Positions 1 through 5,204 of a stretch of 5,865 nt of DNA are shown here, in pieces. The notes beneath the pieces were generated by a model that was given only the letters and a program-made list of their open reading frames with translations, had not been told where the DNA came from and did not search any database. The stretch's first letter is position 1; each line of letters begins with the position of its first letter. The position numbers and the translations under genes are program-made. The DNA lies in assembly GCA_016875595.1 (NCBI GenBank), contig VGPI01000135.1, positions 1 to 5,865 of the forward strand, written 5' to 3'. The stretch is from Candidatus Cloacimonadota bacterium (GTDB lineage: Bacteria > Cloacimonadota > Cloacimonadia > Cloacimonadales > Cloacimonadaceae).

Positions 1-447
1 GGCGAATACGGGATCTATGGTGAGGAGTTCGCTGTACAACATTTCCAGGGGCTCGTGCTCCAGGCGGCGGATTAAGTCCTGTTTGATCCGGCAGGTGTCG
101 ATGTCCAGTTCAAACAGTCCATGCAACAAAGCCCGGATGTAAAGCCCCGTTCCGCCACAGACAATGGGGATTTTGGACTGGTTATGCAGTTCATTGATGA
201 TGGGGGTGGCATCCTTGACGAAGCGTCCGGCGCTGTAGTTCTGGTCGGGGTCGATGATGCCGATAAGGTGGTGGGAGATGGCGGATAATTCCTCGCGGGA
301 GGGTTTGGCGGTGCCGATATCCAGATAGCGATAGACCTGACGGGAGTCGGCGGAGATGATCCCGGTCTGAAGAAGCTGTGCCAGGGCGATGGCAAAAGCG
401 GTCTTGCCGGAGGCAGTGGCGCCTTCGATCGTGATCAGAGGGATCAT
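1..447 (-). CDS. miaA: tRNA dimethylallyltransferase MiaA, N-terminal half (cut by window edge)
   Basis: The enzyme transfers the dimethylallyl group of DMAPP to N6 of adenosine 37 in cytosolic tRNAs that read codons starting with U, the first step toward i6A/ms2i6A. The visible 149 codons run in frame to position 1. They show the P-loop GATASGKT (residues 9-16), the MiaA signature SADSRQVY followed by DIGTAKP (32-49, with the conserved catalytic Asp at 34), HHLIGIIDPD and YSAG (59-74), and CGGTGLYIRALLHG (97-110). MiaA is usually about 300 aa, so roughly half is present and the rest lies left of the window. The ATG at 447-445 overlaps the mutL TGA at 446-444 in the arrangement ATGA, which suggests translational coupling. 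No strong Shine-Dalgarno is visible in the mutL tail just upstream. The family assignment is very secure; only the missing half is unseen. Confidence 0.96.
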   Translation of the reverse strand, partial: MIPLITIEGATASGKTAFAIALAQLLQTGIISADSRQVYRYLDIGTAKPSREELSAISHHLIGIIDPDQNYSAGRFVKDATPIINELHNQSKIPIVCGGTGLYIRALLHGLFELDIDTCRIKQDLIRRLEHEPLEMLYSELLTIDPVFA

Positions 448-2336
448 TGGAGGCGTTTGAAACGCTTTTCGAATTCCTGCAGGGTCATCTTGATCATCAA
501 GGGTCTGCCGTGGGGACAGAAGAAGGGCGTTTCGCAGGCAAAGAGGTCATTGATCAGGTTCAGCATCTCGCGCTTGCTCAGTTTATTCCCGGCTTTGATG
601 GCGGCTTTGCAGGCGATGGATTTGGCGAGACCGTCACGGAAGTCGGGCTCGGCGTCCAGTTCGGTCTCCAGTTGTTTCAGGATGTCGATGAAGATGTGTC
701 CGCTCTGCCAGTCACTGAGTTCAGCGGGCACTTCCTCGATGACCAGGGCATTGCCGCTGAAGCGTTTGAGCGTAAAGCCCACTTTCTCCAGCAGTTCGAG
801 GTTTTTATCGATGAGTTCGTTGACCAGGGCTGCGAAGATGGGCGGGATGTCGATCACTAAAGGCAGGATCAGTTTCTGGCGCGTGGGGGGAGTGCCTTTG
901 GTGCGGTGGAGGATCTTTTCATAGATGATGCGCTCGTGGGCGGCGTGCTGGTCGATGACGACGAGTCCATCCTCGATCTGGACAAAGATAAAGGAGGAAT
1001 GCAACTGCCAGGGATTGACGTAGTCCTCCTCGTTGCGGCTAAGCGCGGGGAAGCTGAAGCTGTCGTTGGGCAGATCGGGGAAAAGTTCCACCTGTTCGGT
1101 GGCATCGGCTTTCTGGGTATTGTGGACGGGGATGATCGTCGGACGGGGCAGGGGTTCGGAGGGGACGATTTCGTCCTGATAGAGCTTCTCAAAGTCCTTT
1201 TTGTAGGACGAGAAGCGCGGGATGTCGATTTTGCTCTTGTAAAACTCCGCCTCAATAAAGGTGGGCTTTTGAAACTCGACGGGGTGGGTGAACTTGGCTT
1301 TGGCGGAGGCGAATTTGGCGGTCTCATAGTCCGTGAGTGCCTGGCTAAGGGTGTTGAGGACAAAGGAATGCAGACGTTGCGGATCGCGGAAACGCACCTC
1401 CAGCTTGGCGGGATGGACATTGACGTCGAGCAGTTCCGGCGGGAGATCGATAAAGAGGACATAGGGCGGGGTGCTGCACTTTTGCCAGAAGCGGGTCTTG
1501 AGGATGAAGGGCTCGAATGCCTTGCGGATGCTGTGGCGGATGGTCTTGTCGCTGATATATCTGCCGTTGACAAAAGTGTACTGGAAGTCCAGCAGGCGAT
1601 CCTGGCGCTCCTCCAGTCCAAAGATGTAGCCGCTGATGGAGTAATCGTCCATCTGTCGGTCGATGGGGATGATGTCCTCCTTGAAAAAGCCGCTGCCAAA
1701 GACGTCACCGAGCCGTTGATGCCGATCGGCGCAGGCGATGAAGTTCACCTTCTCACGTCCCTCACAGAGCAGCCGGAAACTCACCTGGGGATACATGATC
1801 GCCTGATAGTGAAAGTACTTGAGGATGTGCTGGAGTTCGGTGGTTTCGGAGCGGAGGAATTTACGGCGGGCGGGAATGTTCTTAAACAGACCCTTGACGG
1901 TGACGGTGGTGCCGGGATTGGAGGCAGCCGGGCTGACTTCGAGCAGGCGTCCGTCGGCATAGTCAATGCGGGTGGCGGTCTCATCCTCATGCGTACGGGT
2001 GATCAGGGTGAGCCGGCTGACGGAAGCGATGCTGGGCAGTGCCTCGCCGCGGAAGCCCAAACTGCTGATGCTGATGATGTCGTCCACCGATCTGATCTTG
2101 CTGGTGGCATGACGCTCAAAGGCGAGCATAGCATCGTCCTCGCTCATGCCCGAGCCATTGTCACTGACCTGGATCAGGTCTTTTCCACCTTTTTCGAGGC
2201 TGACGGTGATGATGCTGGCGCTGGCGTCAAGGGCGTTTTCCACCAGTTCCTTGACCACGGAGACCGGACGCTCGATTACTTCACCGGCGGCGATCTTGTT
2301 GCGGACGTCCTCGGAGAGGATACGGATCTTATTCAT
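444..2336 (-). CDS. mutL: DNA mismatch repair protein MutL (endonuclease-type)
   Basis: MutL is recruited by MutS to a mismatch and, in this class, nicks the strand to be repaired. The 630-aa product has the N-terminal GHKL ATPase: KELVENALDASA (29-40, catalytic Glu33), DNGSGM (59-64), LGFRGEAL (93-100), NIPARRKF (153-160) and DVNVHPAK (304-311). A polar, Pro-rich linker (about 330-440) leads to the C-terminal dimerisation/endonuclease domain. There DQHAAHERIIYE (462-473) fits the DQHAx2Ex4E metal motif, ACK lies at 575-577, and CPHGRP at 607-612. QKLILP (487-492) resembles the beta-clamp motif of Bacillus subtilis MutL. These motifs point to nicking activity rather than MutH-dependent repair. 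I chose the ATG at 2336 over the one at 2342 because AAGGT at 2348-2344 lies 7 bases from the former and 1 base from the latter. The gene is followed by miaA with a 4-base overlap. Length is normal for the family and no lesion is seen. Confidence 0.97.
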   Translation of the reverse strand: MNKIRILSEDVRNKIAAGEVIERPVSVVKELVENALDASASIITVSLEKGGKDLIQVSDNGSGMSEDDAMLAFERHATSKIRSVDDIISISSLGFRGEALPSIASVSRLTLITRTHEDETATRIDYADGRLLEVSPAASNPGTTVTVKGLFKNIPARRKFLRSETTELQHILKYFHYQAIMYPQVSFRLLCEGREKVNFIACADRHQRLGDVFGSGFFKEDIIPIDRQMDDYSISGYIFGLEERQDRLLDFQYTFVNGRYISDKTIRHSIRKAFEPFILKTRFWQKCSTPPYVLFIDLPPELLDVNVHPAKLEVRFRDPQRLHSFVLNTLSQALTDYETAKFASAKAKFTHPVEFQKPTFIEAEFYKSKIDIPRFSSYKKDFEKLYQDEIVPSEPLPRPTIIPVHNTQKADATEQVELFPDLPNDSFSFPALSRNEEDYVNPWQLHSSFIFVQIEDGLVVIDQHAAHERIIYEKILHRTKGTPPTRQKLILPLVIDIPPIFAALVNELIDKNLELLEKVGFTLKRFSGNALVIEEVPAELSDWQSGHIFIDILKQLETELDAEPDFRDGLAKSIACKAAIKAGNKLSKREMLNLINDLFACETPFFCPHGRPLMIKMTLQEFEKRFKRLQ

Positions 2337-2343
2337 ATACATT

Positions 2344-2348
2344 ACCTT
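2344..2348 (-). promoter_or_regulatory. Ribosome binding site of mutL, deciding the start codon
   Basis: On the minus strand AAGGT is followed by two in-frame ATGs. The first (2342) is only one base away, too near for initiation. The second (2336) is at 7 bases and gives the start MNKIRILS. The site lies two bases downstream of the hairpin at 2351-2380, so that structure could affect ribosome access (inference). Confidence 0.6.
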
Positions 2349-2350
2349 AG

Positions 2351-2380
2351 CGTAGGGGCGCTTTCTTATTGCGCCCTATG
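2351..2380. repeat. Imperfect palindrome, REP-like copy 1, in front of mutL
   Basis: On the plus strand, bases 2351-2361 can pair with 2371-2380 around a 9-base loop (2362-2370). The stem has six GC pairs in a row (2356-2361 with 2371-2376), a bulged G at 2355, then A-T and T-A pairs, a G-T wobble and a C-G pair. The arm CGTAGGGGCGCT resembles CGTAGGGTCGCT of the palindrome at 2411-2437, which is read on the other strand. Neither strand has a T-run after the stem, so a classical intrinsic terminator is unlikely. The hairpin would lie in the mutL 5' leader if transcription begins upstream of it. Confidence 0.55.
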
Positions 2381-2396
2381 TGAACCCTATTCTTAT

Positions 2397-2409
2397 GGAC
2401 ATTGTGTCC
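2397..2409. repeat. Small 5-3-5 perfect palindrome
   Basis: GGACA (2397-2401) pairs with TGTCC (2405-2409) around the triplet TTG. It sits between the two larger palindromes of the kinase-mutL spacer, one base from the second. It could be a short hairpin in RNA or a dyad binding site; function is unknown. A 13-base dyad of this kind could also arise by chance. Confidence 0.4.
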
Positions 2410-2410
2410 T

Positions 2411-2437
2411 GGGTCGCTGAAGGAGAGCGACCCTACG
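2411..2437. repeat. Perfect palindrome, REP-like copy 2, between kinase and mutL
   Basis: GGGTCGCT (2411-2418) and AGCGACCC (2426-2433) form a perfect 8-bp stem with the loop GAAGGAG; the element extends to 2437 through TACG. Read on the minus strand it starts CGTAGGGTCGCT, matching the arm of copy 1 (2351-2380, plus strand) except for one stem base, and that base is compensated in the opposite arm (T-A here, G-C there). This points to a dispersed extragenic palindrome family with copies in opposite orientations (inference). There is no T-run, so it is not a textbook terminator, though it could protect the 3' end of the kinase mRNA. Confidence 0.6.
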
Positions 2438-2478
2438 TTCGGGATCATTTGTAATAGCGCTGGGTATCATCACCCCAT

Positions 2479-4140
2479 TTAATAGCGAAAGATACTGCCG
2501 CTGGTAAATTCCCGGATGATGGAATTGTAGGGCACCAGCGTGTCGGGAATATCATAGATGTGGCTGAGCAGAGACAGCAAGCGACGTGACTCCATATAGG
2601 CAGTGGAGGTCTTGGTCACGGAAAGCAGCAGTTTCCAGGCGTGTTTCTTGAGCACGCCGAGTTCGTAGGTCAAGCTGCTGTTGAACATGAAGTCCGCATT
2701 CTCCTGATAGGGGAAGATATTGACCTCTTCGCCCTCGCGGACATCCCGCCAGCGGGTGATGGTCTCCTCCGCCGTGTAGCCGCGGTATTGATAATCCCGC
2801 ACGATCCGGCGGATGAGACGGCAATCGGTGGTCGGGATACGGTTGTGGTTGTCGATATTCAATTGGTTTAGCGCGCTGATGTAGATCTTGACCTTATTCG
2901 CGGCGGGGATGGAGGCGGTGAGCTGCTCATTCAATCCGTGGATGCCTTCCATCACGATGATGTTATCCGGCTCGAGCCTGACGATGTGATTGGTACGCTT
3001 GCGGATGCCCTTGTGAAAGTCATAGCGTGGGATCTCGACCTGATCGCCTTTGAGCAGCTGCATCAATTGCTGGTTCAGGTAGGGCAGGTCAAGCGAGTGG
3101 ATGGATTCAAAGTCCAGTCCGCCGTTCTCTTTGCGGGGTGTCTGATCCCGGGGCAGGAAATAATCATCCATCCCAAGCACGATCGGCTTTGCCTTGCAAG
3201 CCTGGAGTTGCACCGAGATGCGCTTGGCAAAGGTGGTTTTGCCGGATGAGGAGGGACCGGCGATCAGGATGATCCGGAGTTCCTTGTTTTTGACGATCTC
3301 GCTGGCGATCTCGGCGATCTTTTTCTCATGCAGCGCTTCTTCCACGAGGATGAATTGCGAGATGTCATAGTTGCGGGTCTGGATGTTCAGATCGGTGATA
3401 TAATGCACGTCCAAGATGCTCAGCCACTTGTCGTGTTCCTGGTGCAGGGCAAAGAGTTTGCGGGGGAAATTGAAGGGCAGGCAGACGTTGCATTCCTTTC
3501 CGGAGGGAAAGCGCAGGATAAAGCCCGGTGCATTGTAGATCAGATCAAAGACCTTGATCATGCCGGTGCGGTCTGCCAGCGGGCGGATGAAAGAGTCATA
3601 ATACTTGCCGCAACGATAGACGCGCACCTTCTCCTGATAGGTCTGGGTGATGTTTTTGACGATGTCCTTGCGTCCCATCGTGGAGAAGATATTGAACGCC
3701 TCGCTGGGCTTGACGTCGAGCGGCTCGATCGGGATATCGTTCTGTACGATACTCTGCATCTCCTGTTTGACCCGGGCGCAATCCTGCTCCGTAAAACGTT
3801 CCGTATTGAAGACCTCGCCATAGACGCCATCACCGATGGAGTGTTCGATCACCAGCGTATGCTGGCTGCCGAAGATGTTGTAGAACGCCTTTGCCAGGAT
3901 GTAGATCGCCGAGTCCTGATAGATGCGCATGCCCTCGGGATGCTCGAAACAGATACAATTGATCAGCGTTTCGTGCTCGATGAGATAATCCTCATTGACA
4001 TATTGGGTATGGTCGATTTTATAGGACAGGATCTGGGATTTGTCGATCGCCGTCTCAGCGATCAGGGAGCCGATGCTGCGTGGCTCGTCAAAGTCCAGGA
4101 GCGTGTGTCTGATGCCGTTTAACCTGATATCTGCTTTCAT
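2479..4140 (-). CDS. Nucleoside (uridine-type) kinase with ThrRS-like N-terminal domain
   Basis: This is a P-loop kinase of the phosphoribulokinase/uridine kinase superfamily, expected to phosphorylate a nucleoside such as uridine in pyrimidine salvage; substrate is inferred. The 553-aa protein has an N-terminal TGS-like stretch (1-65) and a region resembling the second additional domain of threonyl-tRNA synthetase (about 70-165, IEHSIGDGVYGEV at 98-110). The kinase domain follows: Walker A GPSSSGKTT (295-303), MDDYFLPRDQTP (324-335), GLDFESIHSLDL (341-352), PRYDFHKGIR (371-380), a Walker-B-like strand IIVMEGIHGLN (394-404), the lid segment TTDCRLIRRIVRDY (437-450) and IFPYQENADFMFNSSL (475-490). 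Motif order and length match the long fused kinases of Thermotoga, Firmicutes and Bacteroidetes rather than the short Udk of about 210 aa. AGAGGA at 4152-4147 lies 6 bases from the ATG and supports this start. The gene is divergent from the YitT-family gene and upstream of mutL on the same strand. Confidence 0.9.
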   Translation of the reverse strand: MKADIRLNGIRHTLLDFDEPRSIGSLIAETAIDKSQILSYKIDHTQYVNEDYLIEHETLINCICFEHPEGMRIYQDSAIYILAKAFYNIFGSQHTLVIEHSIGDGVYGEVFNTERFTEQDCARVKQEMQSIVQNDIPIEPLDVKPSEAFNIFSTMGRKDIVKNITQTYQEKVRVYRCGKYYDSFIRPLADRTGMIKVFDLIYNAPGFILRFPSGKECNVCLPFNFPRKLFALHQEHDKWLSILDVHYITDLNIQTRNYDISQFILVEEALHEKKIAEIASEIVKNKELRIILIAGPSSSGKTTFAKRISVQLQACKAKPIVLGMDDYFLPRDQTPRKENGGLDFESIHSLDLPYLNQQLMQLLKGDQVEIPRYDFHKGIRKRTNHIVRLEPDNIIVMEGIHGLNEQLTASIPAANKVKIYISALNQLNIDNHNRIPTTDCRLIRRIVRDYQYRGYTAEETITRWRDVREGEEVNIFPYQENADFMFNSSLTYELGVLKKHAWKLLLSVTKTSTAYMESRRLLSLLSHIYDIPDTLVPYNSIIREFTSGSIFRY

Positions 4141-4146
4141 TCAGTT

Positions 4147-4152
4147 TCCTCT
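4147..4152 (-). promoter_or_regulatory. Ribosome binding site of the nucleoside kinase gene
   Basis: AGAGGA on the minus strand ends 6 bases before the ATG at 4140-4138, a normal distance. It fixes the start MKADIRLNG. Confidence 0.7.
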
Positions 4153-4160
4153 GTAGATAA

Positions 4161-4166
4161 TATAAT
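4161..4166 (+). promoter_or_regulatory. Possible -10 box for the YitT-family gene
   Basis: TATAAT is a perfect sigma-70 -10 hexamer in the AT-rich part of the 82-bp divergent spacer, and would give a leader of about 50 bases before the ATG at 4223. The expected -35 region (about 4138-4144) has no good TTGACA match and overlaps the kinase start, so this rests on the -10 box alone. Confidence 0.35.
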
Positions 4167-4210
4167 CAGAGCAGTCATAAAATCAAATGCACCGATTTCG
4201 TCAAGCAATT

Positions 4211-4215
4211 AGGAG
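4211..4215 (+). promoter_or_regulatory. Ribosome binding site of the YitT-family gene
   Basis: AGGAG lies 7 bases before the ATG at 4223. It favours this start over the in-frame ATG at 4187, which has no such site in front and would add 12 residues ahead of the natural N-terminus. Confidence 0.75.
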
Positions 4216-4222
4216 AAATACT

Positions 4223-5176
4223 ATGAACAAGACCGACCGCCGAGCGATCCTCAGCCGTGAGATCCAGCGGTGTATCGGGATGATCTTTGCCGCTGCGTTA
4301 TTCGGCATTGCCTACAGTTGGTTCCTCATCCCCTACAATATCGCCCCCGGCGGGGTGGCGGGCATCTCCCAGATCGTTTTCCGCTTTACCGGTTTCCGGG
4401 TCGGGATGACGATGATCGCGCTCAATATCCCGCTCTTTGTCGTCAGTTTTGTCTTTATCGGCAGGTCATTCGGAGGCAAATCCATCTATGGCATGCTGCT
4501 CACCGCCATCCTGACCGATTTCTTTAACCTGCAAAACCTGGCGAAACTCGGCTTGATCGAGAATCTGCAACGCTTTGTCCACAATGTGGATGGCAGGACG
4601 GTGATCGCCATGCTCGATCCGCAGGATATCTATCTCTCCGCCATTGCCGGTTCCGTGTTATTGGGCTTGGGCATCGGACTGATGTTCCGCTTCCGTGGCT
4701 CCACCGGCGGCACCGATATCCCAGTGGCGCTGATCAAACAGAAAGCCGGACTCTCCATCGGCACCTGCTACTGGCTGGTGGAGACCCTGATCATCTTCAG
4801 CGTGGGACTCCTCTTTCAGGATCTCAAGCTCGTCATCTGGGGTTACGTAAACCTCTTTATCACCACCAAGATCACCGATCTCGCCAGTGAAGGACTCCCC
4901 TATATCAAAGGCGTTTACATTATCTCCGAGGCGGTGCAGGAGATCAGGAAAGAGATCCTGGAAAAGCTGGAACGCGGCGTTACCCTCTTCGATGCCGTCA
5001 GCGGTTACAACCAACGCCCGATCAAGGTCATCTTCTGCGTCCTCAACCGCCGCCAGGTGCCCCAATTGACCGATATCGTCAAAGACCTCGATCCCGATGC
5101 CTTCATGATCGTCACCGATGTCAACGACGTCCTCGGTTATGGCTTCAAATCACGGCAGATCAATCTTACGGAGTAG
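4223..5176 (+). CDS. YitT-family integral membrane protein (DUF161/DUF2179)
   Basis: This is a predicted inner-membrane protein of 317 aa whose family function is not firmly established. Hydrophobic segments lie at about 17-37, 43-56, 60-80, 87-100, 136-156, 180-198 and 202-216, separated by the family hallmarks NIAPGGVAGISQI (39-51), FGGKSIYGMLLTAILTDFF (83-101) and RGSTGGTDIPVALI (158-171). After residue 230 a soluble C-terminal DUF2179 domain follows, ending with the stretches RGVTLFDAVSGY (251-262), IKVIFCVLNRRQVPQL (267-282) and DPDAFMIVTDVNDVLGYGF (290-308). The family is often about 280-290 aa. The excess here appears to be a polar stretch around 102-134 between two membrane segments. 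The start is set by AGGAG at 4211. The gene is divergent from the kinase and converges on the caspase-like gene. Family assignment is secure; transport or other activity should not be assumed. Confidence 0.9.
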   Translation: MNKTDRRAILSREIQRCIGMIFAAALFGIAYSWFLIPYNIAPGGVAGISQIVFRFTGFRVGMTMIALNIPLFVVSFVFIGRSFGGKSIYGMLLTAILTDFFNLQNLAKLGLIENLQRFVHNVDGRTVIAMLDPQDIYLSAIAGSVLLGLGIGLMFRFRGSTGGTDIPVALIKQKAGLSIGTCYWLVETLIIFSVGLLFQDLKLVIWGYVNLFITTKITDLASEGLPYIKGVYIISEAVQEIRKEILEKLERGVTLFDAVSGYNQRPIKVIFCVLNRRQVPQLTDIVKDLDPDAFMIVTDVNDVLGYGFKSRQINLTE

Positions 5177-5177
5177 C

Positions 5178-5190
5178 GTCCCGATGGGAC
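5178..5190. terminator. Small hairpin between convergent genes, possible weak terminator
   Basis: GTCCC (5178-5182) and GGGAC (5186-5190) form a perfect 5-bp stem with loop GAT, two bases after the YitT-family stop codon and 14 bases from the caspase-like stop on the other strand. Being symmetric, it could serve both genes. There is no clear T-run on either side and the stem is short, so the terminator role is tentative. Confidence 0.35.
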
Positions 5191-5204
5191 TTACAACATA
5201 CCCC

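Noticed and set aside
2337..2342. Upstream ATG for mutL at 2342
   Set aside because: It would sit one base from the AAGGT site; the ATG at 2336 has a 7-base spacing.
906..2420. Plus-strand open frame of 504 codons opposite mutL
   Set aside because: It lies antisense to a complete MutL with all family motifs. The translation is low-complexity (Gly, Asp, Val rich) with no recognisable domain, as expected from the complement of biased codons.
2411..2433. Intrinsic terminator for the kinase gene
   Set aside because: The 8-bp stem is strong, but the minus strand continues with AGGACACAATG and has no T-run.
3328..4122. Plus-strand open frame of 264 codons opposite the kinase
   Set aside because: It is antisense to a strongly conserved kinase and shows no domain.
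4157..4186. Minus-strand promoter for the kinase: TTGATT (4186-4181), 18-base spacer, TATTAT (4162-4157)
   Set aside because: Hexamers are fair, but transcription would start at about 4150, on top of the Shine-Dalgarno, leaving almost no leader. Kept as a weak possibility only.
4187..4222. Upstream ATG for the YitT-family gene at 4187
   Set aside because: There is no ribosome binding site in front of it, while AGGAG is placed correctly for the ATG at 4223.
4658..5065. Minus-strand open frame opposite the YitT-family gene
   Set aside because: It is fully inside the opposite gene, acidic and low in complexity, without a family signature.
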